Positions 15,620 to 23,300 of a stretch of 64,000 bases of DNA are shown piece by piece. The DNA comes from Chryseobacterium sp. Its GTDB lineage: Bacteria > Bacteroidota > Bacteroidia > Flavobacteriales > Weeksellaceae. The stretch is taken from assembly GCA_031286615.1 (NCBI GenBank), contig JAITUA010000013.1, positions 677,190-741,189 of the forward strand, given 5' to 3'. Every line of letters starts with the position of its first letter. Within the stretch, counting starts at the first letter, position 1. The notes beneath the pieces are model-generated. The model ran no database searches. It was not told the DNA's origin and worked only from the letters and a program-made list of their open reading frames with translations. Position numbers and translations under genes: made by a program.

Positions 15620-17183
15620 AAAGGATTTTCTTAAAACTATATTTTTAGGTAGTCTTATGCTTCCCTTTTTGCAGTATTGCGGAAAGAAAGTAAAATCGTT
15701 GCTGTTGAAGATCACCGGAACCAACCATGTTCTCGGGCATCGGCTGTGGGCAAAAGATTTTCCACAATTTTCAGAAGTTATCCACACCCGATATCTTATT
15801 GTAGGTGGTGGTATTTCCGGACTTTCAGCGTGCAGGTTCTTCAGCCAGCATCATGAACAGGACTATCTTCTCCTTGAAATGGAAAACCATCTTGGAGGAA
15901 ACTCTTCCAACGGGCAGAATTCATTTTCAAAATTTCCTTTAGGAGCCCATTATTTACCGTTGCCGAACAAAGAGAATATAGAAATCATCGAGTTTCTGAA
16001 AGAATGTGGAATTTGTTTAGGAACCGAAGATAATGGAGAACCCATTCTTGATGAGTATCAAATGACTTTTCCACAGCAGGAAAGATTGTTTTACAAAAAC
16101 TCCTGGCAGAACGATATTGTTCCACAAAGAGGAATTTCAGCAGAAACCCAGCAAGAGCTTAACCGTTTTTTTAAGTTGATGGATGAACTTCGTGTAAAGA
16201 AAGATGAAGAGGGAAAATACTGGTTTGCCATTCCTGTACATGATTCCAGCAAAGATGATGAGGTTTTGACACTTGAAAAAATCATTTTTAAAGACTGGCT
16301 TAAAGAAAATAATTATCATTCCGAAGAACTCCTTTGGCTGCTGGATTATTCCTGCAGAGATGATTTCGGATTAGGAATAGATTACGTTTCTGCATGGGCA
16401 GGAATTCATTATTTCGCAGGAAGAAAGAACAATTGGAGTACGAAATATAAAGATCAGGTCTTCACATGGCCGGAAGGTAATGCCAGATTAGCAAAGCATT
16501 TTTCAAAATATATAGAAGGAAAACATAGGTCCGGAAATCTGGTTTTTGATGTGAAAATTAATGACAAAGTTGAGGTCTTAAGTTTTGATAATACTCAGAA
16601 AAAAACAAAAAAGATCATTGCAGATAAAGTATTATTTGCATCACCACAGTTTGTAAACGAAAGAATTTTTAATCATCAGAAAGCGGCTTCATTTAATTAT
16701 GTTCCTTGGCTTTTAACAACAATTACCCTTAAGAATGAATTCGGAGGAGATGAAGAGTTAGCCTGGGATAATGTGATTTATGGATCTTCTGGCTTGGGTT
16801 ATATCTTTGATCAGCATCAGAATTTGAATCAGATTATGGGTGAAAAAGTGATTACCCATTATAAGAGCTTTTCAACCGGAGATTGCAGGAAAGCAAGAAA
16901 AAAGTTATATGCAATGAAAGATGCTGAACTGAAGACTTTAGTTTTGGATGATCTGAAGAAAGCACACCCTTTGATAGAGGATTTTATTCTGGAAATGCAG
17001 TTTCATAAAATAGGACATGCCATGATTGCACCGGTACCTGATCAGATGTTTGGAGAAAAAACCAAAATGGCAAAAGAACCTATTGAAGATAAAATTTTCT
17101 TTGCCCATTCCGATCTTTCAGGAATATCTATTTTTGAAGAAGCTTTTTATCAGGGAATCCGGACTGCAGAAAAAATGATTTAA
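15594..17183 (+). CDS. FAD/NAD(P)-binding amine-oxidase-like oxidoreductase, exported or membrane-anchored
   Basis: The gene encodes 529 aa. Residues 8-30 look like a Tat-type or anchor sequence (SRKDFLKTIFLGSLMLPFL; RK in place of the twin Arg). The dinucleotide-binding fold begins near 64 (YLIVGGGISGLSACRF) with E92 as the likely ribose ligand (LLLEMENHLGGNS). A C-terminal FAD segment HSDLSGISIFEEAFYQGI lies near 503-520. The layout is that of flavin amine oxidases/protoporphyrinogen-oxidase-like proteins. In this cluster it might oxidise the product of the SpeE-like enzyme. It overlaps the preceding gene by 26 bp and precedes the membrane protein by 9 bp. Confidence 0.85.
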   Translation: MKSGGKYSRKDFLKTIFLGSLMLPFLQYCGKKVKSLLLKITGTNHVLGHRLWAKDFPQFSEVIHTRYLIVGGGISGLSACRFFSQHHEQDYLLLEMENHLGGNSSNGQNSFSKFPLGAHYLPLPNKENIEIIEFLKECGICLGTEDNGEPILDEYQMTFPQQERLFYKNSWQNDIVPQRGISAETQQELNRFFKLMDELRVKKDEEGKYWFAIPVHDSSKDDEVLTLEKIIFKDWLKENNYHSEELLWLLDYSCRDDFGLGIDYVSAWAGIHYFAGRKNNWSTKYKDQVFTWPEGNARLAKHFSKYIEGKHRSGNLVFDVKINDKVEVLSFDNTQKKTKKIIADKVLFASPQFVNERIFNHQKAASFNYVPWLLTTITLKNEFGGDEELAWDNVIYGSSGLGYIFDQHQNLNQIMGEKVITHYKSFSTGDCRKARKKLYAMKDAELKTLVLDDLKKAHPLIEDFILEMQFHKIGHAMIAPVPDQMFGEKTKMAKEPIEDKIFFAHSDLSGISIFEEAFYQGIRTAEKMI

Positions 17184-17192
17184 AATAATACA

Positions 17193-18218
17193 ATGAAACA
17201 GCCTTGGATACATAATGCAAAAACTGACTGGTGGTTTATTTTATCGCCGCCTTTCCTGGTATTGCTCATTATTTTTCTCTTTCAGAAACAGATTCAGGGA
17301 CTGGAAAATCATTATTCCTTTTATACATGGCTTTTCCTGATTGTTTTCGTGGATGTGGCTCATGTGTATTCTACACTGTTCAAAACCTATTTTGTAAAAG
17401 GAGAAGTACAGAAAAATAAGCTGCTTTATCTCGGTATTCCTGCTGTAAGCTGGATTTTTGGAATTATTCTGTTTCAATTTGGAAGTCTTACATTCTGGTC
17501 GGTACTGGCTTTGGTTGCCGTTTTTCATTTTATACGACAACAGTATGGGTTTATGAGAATCTATGCCCGTTTTGAACCGAATAACTGGAGCAAAAAAATA
17601 GATGAGATAGCTGTTTATTCCGCAACAATCTATCCCATGTTATACTGGTTCAGTACACCGCGTGCATTTACCTGGTTTGTTAATAATGAATTTGACTGGC
17701 TTAAAAACCTTCCGGATTATACTCATTTACTCACAGTCATATATTTTACCATTCTGATTATCTGGATTGTTAAAACTGCTTTTGAAGCTTTAAAAACCAA
17801 AAGAATTAATATTCCCAAAACAGCACTGATCACAGGAACTTTCCTTTCCTGGTATTTTGGAATCGTGTACTTCAACAATGATCTTCTTTTTACTTTTCTG
17901 AATGTGGTTTCCCATGGGATTCCTTATATCGCATTGATTTATATCCGGGAAATACATCAAAAGGAAAACAATCAGCTTAACAGAATGCAGGTTTTTAAAT
18001 CTTTTTCCGGAATATTTTTATTTGTAGGTATTCTTTTAGGATTTGCGTTTTTAGAAGAATTTTTGTGGGAAACTCTGGTTTGGAACGAGCATTTTTCCCT
18101 GAATGTGATGCTCTCAGAAAAATGGTTTCAGTTTCTGGTTCCGTTACTAGTCGTGCCTCAGCTTACTCATTATCTGCTGGATGGCTTTATTTGGAGAAAA
18201 CCAAAAAAAGTTAGCTAA
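17193..18218 (+). CDS. Polytopic membrane protein at the end of the SpeD/SpeE-like cluster
   Basis: The gene encodes 341 aa with about eight transmembrane helices spread over the protein and short loops. Conserved-looking polar residues lie in or near helices (DVAHVYSTLFKTYF, FHFIRQQYGFMRIYAR, VSHGIPYIALIYIREIHQ, PQLTHYLLDGFIWR). The repeated His residues could bind metal or heme. I do not recognise a named family. It lies 9 bp after the FAD oxidoreductase, so it probably shares the transcript. The promoter of the next gene begins inside its last codons. Confidence 0.75.
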   Translation: MKQPWIHNAKTDWWFILSPPFLVLLIIFLFQKQIQGLENHYSFYTWLFLIVFVDVAHVYSTLFKTYFVKGEVQKNKLLYLGIPAVSWIFGIILFQFGSLTFWSVLALVAVFHFIRQQYGFMRIYARFEPNNWSKKIDEIAVYSATIYPMLYWFSTPRAFTWFVNNEFDWLKNLPDYTHLLTVIYFTILIIWIVKTAFEALKTKRINIPKTALITGTFLSWYFGIVYFNNDLLFTFLNVVSHGIPYIALIYIREIHQKENNQLNRMQVFKSFSGIFLFVGILLGFAFLEEFLWETLVWNEHFSLNVMLSEKWFQFLVPLLVVPQLTHYLLDGFIWRKPKKVS

Positions 18219-18223
18219 CTTTG
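18191..18223 (+). promoter_or_regulatory. Bacteroidota-type promoter for the GH43-like gene
   Basis: TTG (18191-18193), a 22-bp spacer, then TAACTTTG (18216-18223) fit TTG-N17-23-TAnnTTTG. Both boxes overlap the end of the preceding gene, and the start codon follows 22 bp later. Confidence 0.7.
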
Positions 18224-18245
18224 CGGTAATCTTTAAAATCTAAAA

Positions 18246-20000
18246 ATGAGACAATACTTTCTCTTATTAGCAGTTTTTCTCGGAATCATTGCAGGAGCAC
18301 AGCAGAAGACATTCTGTAATCCCATCAATATTGATTATGGTTATACACCTTTTGAAGTTTTTTCAAAACAGGGAAAACACCGTGCTACGGCAGATCCGGT
18401 GATTGTTAATTTTAAGAATAAGCTGTTTCTTTTTTCTACCAATCAGGAAGGATATTGGTACAGTGATGATATGCTGGACTGGAAGTTTGTAAAAAGAAAA
18501 TTTCTCAGAGACAATAAATATACCCATGACCTTAATGCTCCGGCGGTTTGGGCCATGAAAGATACTTTGTATGTTTATGGTTCTACCTGGGAGCAGGACT
18601 TTCCGATCTGGAAAAGTACAAATCCTACCAAAGACGATTGGAAAATTGCGGTAGATACTTTAAAAGTAGGAGCATGGGATCCGGCATTCCATTATGATGA
18701 AGATAAAAATAAGCTGTATCTGTACTGGGGTTCAAGTAATGAATGGCCACTGCTGGGAACAGAAGTGAAAGTGAAAAATCTTCAGTCTGAAGGTTTCGTA
18801 AAGCCTATTATTAAATTAAAACCAGAAGATCATGGCTGGGAACGTTTCGGTGAATACAATGACAATGTTTTTCTTCAGCCTTTTGTGGAAGGGGCATGGA
18901 TGACGAAGCATAACGGAAAATATTATATGCAGTATGGAGCTCCGGCAACAGAATTCAGTGGATATTCTGATGGAGTATACGTCAGCAAAAATCCTTTGGA
19001 GGGCTTCGAATACCAACAGCATAATCCGTTTTCCTATAAACCGGGAGGTTTTGCCAGAGGAGCGGGTCACGGAGCTACTTTTGAAGATAATTATAAAAAC
19101 TGGTGGCACATTTCAACCATCTTTATTTCCACTAAAAATAATTTTGAGAGAAGACTGGGAATCTGGCCGGCAGGCTTTGATAAAGATGATGTGATGTACT
19201 GTAATACCGCTTATGGGGATTATCCTACATACCTTCCACAGTATGCACAAGGAAAAGATTTTACTAAAGGTCTTTTTGCCGGATGGATGCTGCTGAATTA
19301 TAATAAACCGGTTCAGGTTTCATCTACTTTAGGTGGATATCAGCCTAATTATGCTGTAGATGAAGATATCAAAACGTACTGGAGTGCTAAAACGGGAAAT
19401 TCCGGGGAATGGTTCCAGACAGATCTAGGGGAGGTTTCTACTATCAATGCCATTCAGATCAATTATGCGGATCAGGATGCGGAGTTTATGGGGAAAACTT
19501 TAGGGAAAATGCATCAATACAAAATCTATGGTTCCAATGACGGGAAAAAGTGGAATGTGATTGTGGATAAAAGCAAAAATACAAAAGATGTTCCTCACGA
19601 TTATGTAGAGCTAGAGCAGCCTGCAAAAGCACGTTTCCTGAAAATGGAAAATCTGAAAATGCCTACAGGAAAATTTGCATTGAGTGGTTTCAGGGTATTT
19701 GGAAAAGGAGCAGGGAAGCAACCCGCTAAAGTGGAAGGCTTTGTGCCTTTAAGAGCTGATCCAAAGAAATATGGTGAAAGAAGAAGTATCTGGATGAAAT
19801 GGCAGCAGAATCCTGACGCAGACGGCTACGTAATCTATTTTGGAAAGTCTCCGGATAAATTGTACGGAAGCATTATGGTATACGGTAAGAATGAATATTT
19901 CTTTACAGGAGCAGACAGAACGGATGCTTACTATTTCCAGATTGAAGCTTTCAATGCCAATGGGGTTTCAGAAAGGACAGCCGTTGCAAAATCTGAATAA
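18246..20000 (+). CDS. Secreted GH43-like glycosidase with discoidin and fibronectin-like domains
   Basis: The gene encodes 584 aa. Signal peptide: residues 1-18 (cleavage near GAQ). Residues 25-340 form a five-bladed beta-propeller of GH43 type: the catalytic-base motif HRATADPVIV, repeated blade motifs (LFLFSTNQEGYWYSDD, VGAWDPAFHYDEDKNKLYLYWG) and GARGAGH-like text near FARGAGHGATF. Residues 350-475 are an F5/8 type C (discoidin, CBM32-like) domain (YAVDEDIKTYWSAKTG, GEWFQTDLG, FLKMENL). Residues 485-580 resemble fibronectin III. The enzyme should act on glycans outside the cell, but the linkage cannot be told. It has its own promoter and terminator. Confidence 0.88.
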   Translation: MRQYFLLLAVFLGIIAGAQQKTFCNPINIDYGYTPFEVFSKQGKHRATADPVIVNFKNKLFLFSTNQEGYWYSDDMLDWKFVKRKFLRDNKYTHDLNAPAVWAMKDTLYVYGSTWEQDFPIWKSTNPTKDDWKIAVDTLKVGAWDPAFHYDEDKNKLYLYWGSSNEWPLLGTEVKVKNLQSEGFVKPIIKLKPEDHGWERFGEYNDNVFLQPFVEGAWMTKHNGKYYMQYGAPATEFSGYSDGVYVSKNPLEGFEYQQHNPFSYKPGGFARGAGHGATFEDNYKNWWHISTIFISTKNNFERRLGIWPAGFDKDDVMYCNTAYGDYPTYLPQYAQGKDFTKGLFAGWMLLNYNKPVQVSSTLGGYQPNYAVDEDIKTYWSAKTGNSGEWFQTDLGEVSTINAIQINYADQDAEFMGKTLGKMHQYKIYGSNDGKKWNVIVDKSKNTKDVPHDYVELEQPAKARFLKMENLKMPTGKFALSGFRVFGKGAGKQPAKVEGFVPLRADPKKYGERRSIWMKWQQNPDADGYVIYFGKSPDKLYGSIMVYGKNEYFFTGADRTDAYYFQIEAFNANGVSERTAVAKSE

Positions 20001-20024
20001 ATACTATTAAAAGATAAAAAAGTG

Positions 20025-20059
20025 ACACGTTTTGAAATATCAGAACGTGTTATTTTTTT
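20025..20059. terminator. Bidirectional terminator between convergent genes
   Basis: ACACGTT (20025-20031) pairs with AACGTGT (20044-20050), with an A-run before it and TATTTTTTTG after it. It serves the GH43-like gene on the plus strand. It overlaps the 3' end of the minus-strand esterase gene. Confidence 0.8.
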
Positions 20060-20910
20060 GTATGCCTTTTAAGAAAAGCTTCAATTTTATTGATCAGAAG
20101 CTCATCATTGGAATGTTTATCCCAATCCAGATGTCCGCCATTGAACTGATAGGATTCATGGATAACATGGTTTTTCTTTAAAACTGAATCTAAGATTTTT
20201 TCCTGGGTAGAAGGTATGACATGATCCGAATTCCCATAATAAGACAAAGTGGGAGGGGAGTTTTCTCTTATCCATTTTACAGGACTTGCGAAATCTATTA
20301 GTGATGTTCCCGGTTTTGGTACACGGGGATCTACAAGTCTTTTTTCCACAAAAGAATATTCCTGATAATTTTTGAAACCCGGATCTGAGAGATCTGCAGG
20401 ACCAACAATATTAATCACTGCTTTTACTTTTTTATCAGCATCAGACTGATAAGCATATAACATAGATAAATGTCCGCCGGCGCTGTTTCCTAATAAAATC
20501 AGACCGGGGTTGTAGCCCAGTTTGTTATTTAGTAGTTCAGTTACTTTTTTAATATCATCAGTTTGGTTTGGAAGTCCAAATTGAGTGGCCGATGTCAGTC
20601 TGTAGTTCATGTTGACGAAAATATGATCAGGGAATTTCTGCATCATAGAAAGCGTGAAGAAAGTCAATTGTGATTTATTTCCACTGCGCCATCCTCCACC
20701 ATGAATAATGATAAATACATCTTTTTTACCCGGATATTTTTTGTTGGGAACATACAGATCCATAATCTGTTCCGGGCTATTTCCATAATGAATATTTTCT
20801 TCTTTATCAAAGCTGATGCCTTTGCCCAGTTCTATATTTTTTTCTTTACAGCCAGTCCATAGAAAAAATAGGATTAAGCAAACCGAAATAATAGGTATAT
20901 TTTTTTTCAT
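20050..20910 (-). CDS. Alpha/beta-hydrolase lipoprotein (esterase, BD-FAE/carboxylesterase-like)
   Basis: The gene encodes 286 aa. A lipoprotein signal ends at C21 (FFLWTGCKEK). The alpha/beta hydrolase features are the oxyanion motif IIHGGGWRSG, the nucleophile in LLGNSAGGHLSML, an Asp near GNSDHVIPS and the catalytic His in NGGHLDWDKH. HGGG plus GxSAGG is characteristic of hormone-sensitive-lipase/BD-FAE-type esterases, often acetyl- or feruloyl-esterases on carbohydrates. It is convergent with the GH43-like glycosidase, which hints at a role in removing ester groups from glycans. It is preceded on the same strand by the two outer-membrane proteins but separated from them by a terminator. 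Confidence 0.85.
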   Translation of the reverse strand: MKKNIPIISVCLILFFLWTGCKEKNIELGKGISFDKEENIHYGNSPEQIMDLYVPNKKYPGKKDVFIIIHGGGWRSGNKSQLTFFTLSMMQKFPDHIFVNMNYRLTSATQFGLPNQTDDIKKVTELLNNKLGYNPGLILLGNSAGGHLSMLYAYQSDADKKVKAVINIVGPADLSDPGFKNYQEYSFVEKRLVDPRVPKPGTSLIDFASPVKWIRENSPPTLSYYGNSDHVIPSTQEKILDSVLKKNHVIHESYQFNGGHLDWDKHSNDELLINKIEAFLKRHTKK

Positions 20911-20922
20911 AGCAATTAAATA

Positions 20923-20952
20923 TAAAAAATCCGCTGAAAAGAATCAGCGGAT
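20923..20952 (-). terminator. Terminator after the tandem outer-membrane protein genes
   Basis: ATCCGCTGA (20929-20937) and TCAGCGGAT (20944-20952) form a 9-bp stem. On the minus strand it is followed by a T-run (20929 down to 20923). Confidence 0.88.
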
Positions 20953-20993
20953 ATTGTAAGAATAATTAATTGAATATGAAGAAAGATAATCTT

Positions 20994-23255
20994 TTATCTC
21001 GTTCTGCTTTTGATAGCATCTGATGCACCTTCGATGTCTCTTACTTTTTTCACTTTCTGGTTTCCGAAATTGTAGGTAAGGCTTATCATTACGTTTCTGT
21101 TGTAACGGTTTTGGTGGATGTAATTGTAATTGCCATTCTCCTGGAAGTCCTCAATTTTAACGATGTTGGTATTAAGGATGTCATTCACATTTGCTGCAAA
21201 AGTCCAGTCGTTCCACACTTTCTTGATGCTGAGGTCTAAGCTCATTAAGTTTTTCAATGAACCAAGTTCAATCTGCTGCTTATCTACAAAGAAGTAATTA
21301 AGTCCGAAGAACCATGTTTTCTTTTTATCAAGACGGATCGTGTTGTTAGTCTGGATCAGAAGACTGGTAGAGCTGATATTGTTGGTATAGGTAATAAATT
21401 TTCCGTTTGGTCCTTTGTCATCTTTAAAACGGTCTCCTGTAGTAGGATCGGTATCAAGACTTCCATTGTTGATGTTATGCTGAACTCCGATATTGAAATT
21501 AGTAGTCCAGTATTGCTTGAAGAATGACTTCTGAATACCTACCATGGCAGACATTTCCTGTTTATTTCCAAAATTGGTTCTTATATATCTAAGGACAGGA
21601 TTTTCTCCTATTTTACCTTCAGGTGATACCGGATAACCCTGCAGCGGAACCTGTGTGATAGCATCCTGAATATAAGAATGGTTTAAAATCAGAAAGTATG
21701 AGTTTTTGTACATATAAGTCAGCTCCTGATTATAGGTAGAGGAAGCCTTTACAAACGGATTATTTTGAGTATAATTATCATCTGTAAGAATGTTTCTTAC
21801 CGGATTGATTTCCCAGAAGCTCGGTCTTCTCATCCTGCTTGAAAAGGAATAAGAAATATTGTTTTTATCATTGATTGCGTAGTTGAAACTCAAATAAGGA
21901 AGGATATTGCTGTAATTTCTTTCAATCCTTTTAAGTTCGTCTGTAGGAGCATTGTCAGAAGTTCCAAGACTATTGGTGATCTCATATCTTGCCCCTACTT
22001 TTCCGGAAATTTTATCCGAGATCTTCTTCTCCACGGTCACATACATACCATAGATGTTTTCATCATAGATAAAATGATTGGGTCTTGAATCCGGAGCTTC
22101 TACGGGATTAAAAGAATAAGTTATGTTTTTAGAATCGTTGTCTGTTTTGGTTTTGTTATAATTTCCTCCTATTGAAACGGTCAGATCATTTTTAAATTTC
22201 TGATTATAATCTACCATTCCGGAGAAGTTATTAATGATCTGGGGAAGATCCTGAAATACCTGTGTAGTCATTTTTCCGAGTCCCATATTCACATCAGACA
22301 TATGCGTTCTGTTGTCTGTAAACTGGAATCTTTTATAATTAAGATAAGCCGCATTTACATTAAGCTTGCTGCCTAAGGAATCAGTTTTTAATTCATAATT
22401 TAAATTCACGGAATTGTTGTAAGATCTTGCATCTTCTTTATTCTTGGACCATGTATACTTTGTTCCGCCTTCTGTCTTGATGGTATTGAAAAGATTTACG
22501 GTAGAATTATAGCTTTTATTGGCCCAGGTATTCCATGATAAAGCAAGGTTGCTTTTGTCATTCAGCTGATAATCAATATTCAGATAACCTCCTATGTTTT
22601 TATTCGGATCATCAATATCTCCTGTAGATTCGTTAGAAGTCTTGGCAGTTCCGTTTCTTAACGTGTAGGTTTGTGCCTCTATATTTTCACCTCCGCTAAG
22701 ATTGGCACTCACTCCCAGTTTATCTTTTCGGTAGTTGGCAGAGAAGCTGGCCTGGCTTCCGTTGTATTTACTGGTTGTATTAGACATTCTCATATTTCCG
22801 TTGAGACCATCACTCATTTTTTTCTTTAGAACGATATTGATGATCCCATCTGATGATTCAACCTGGAATTCACTTCCCGGAACAGTAATTACTTCAATTT
22901 TCTGGATGTTCTCTGCGGGAGTATTTTTCAGGAACTGAGCCAGGGACTCAGAATCCATATTGCTTTTTCTTCCGTTGATATAGATCAGGGCATTGTTTTT
23001 TCCTGCGATTTTTAATGTTTTATCATCTGTGGAAGATAATAAAGGGGTCTGCTTCAGAAGGTCGAAAGTGGTATTTCCTTTGGCAACAGGAGATGCTGCC
23101 ACATCATATACAAAACGGTCACTTTGCTTTTTGAAAACCTGCTTTGTAATCGTAACTCCTTCTATATTTTTTGTTTTTGCCGTATCAGATTTCTTCTCCT
23201 GGGCAAATGCACAAGTACCGAATACGATAGCCATTGACAAAATTATACGTTTCAT
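20994..23255 (-). CDS. Outer-membrane beta-barrel protein (TonB-receptor-like), paralogue 2
   Basis: The gene encodes 753 aa. Signal peptide: residues 1-18 (cleavage after CAFA). A plug-like domain (about 30-145) contains KQVFKKQSDRFVYDVA, LLKQTPLLS and ENIQKIEVITVPGSEF, then about 600 residues of alternating strands ending in MISLTYNFGNQKVKK. It lacks an N-terminal carboxypeptidase-regulatory domain and any SusD partner, so it is of the OMP_b-brl_3 type and not a SusC. It is co-linear with, and exactly the same length as, the next gene upstream (45-bp gap), showing a tandem duplication. The substrate is unknown; peptides, siderophores or metals are possible. Confidence 0.88.
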   Translation of the reverse strand: MKRIILSMAIVFGTCAFAQEKKSDTAKTKNIEGVTITKQVFKKQSDRFVYDVAASPVAKGNTTFDLLKQTPLLSSTDDKTLKIAGKNNALIYINGRKSNMDSESLAQFLKNTPAENIQKIEVITVPGSEFQVESSDGIINIVLKKKMSDGLNGNMRMSNTTSKYNGSQASFSANYRKDKLGVSANLSGGENIEAQTYTLRNGTAKTSNESTGDIDDPNKNIGGYLNIDYQLNDKSNLALSWNTWANKSYNSTVNLFNTIKTEGGTKYTWSKNKEDARSYNNSVNLNYELKTDSLGSKLNVNAAYLNYKRFQFTDNRTHMSDVNMGLGKMTTQVFQDLPQIINNFSGMVDYNQKFKNDLTVSIGGNYNKTKTDNDSKNITYSFNPVEAPDSRPNHFIYDENIYGMYVTVEKKISDKISGKVGARYEITNSLGTSDNAPTDELKRIERNYSNILPYLSFNYAINDKNNISYSFSSRMRRPSFWEINPVRNILTDDNYTQNNPFVKASSTYNQELTYMYKNSYFLILNHSYIQDAITQVPLQGYPVSPEGKIGENPVLRYIRTNFGNKQEMSAMVGIQKSFFKQYWTTNFNIGVQHNINNGSLDTDPTTGDRFKDDKGPNGKFITYTNNISSTSLLIQTNNTIRLDKKKTWFFGLNYFFVDKQQIELGSLKNLMSLDLSIKKVWNDWTFAANVNDILNTNIVKIEDFQENGNYNYIHQNRYNRNVMISLTYNFGNQKVKKVRDIEGASDAIKSRTR

Positions 23256-23300
23256 GTTGTTTTTATTTAAGAGTGGTTGAGTGATATAAGTTTTTATAGA

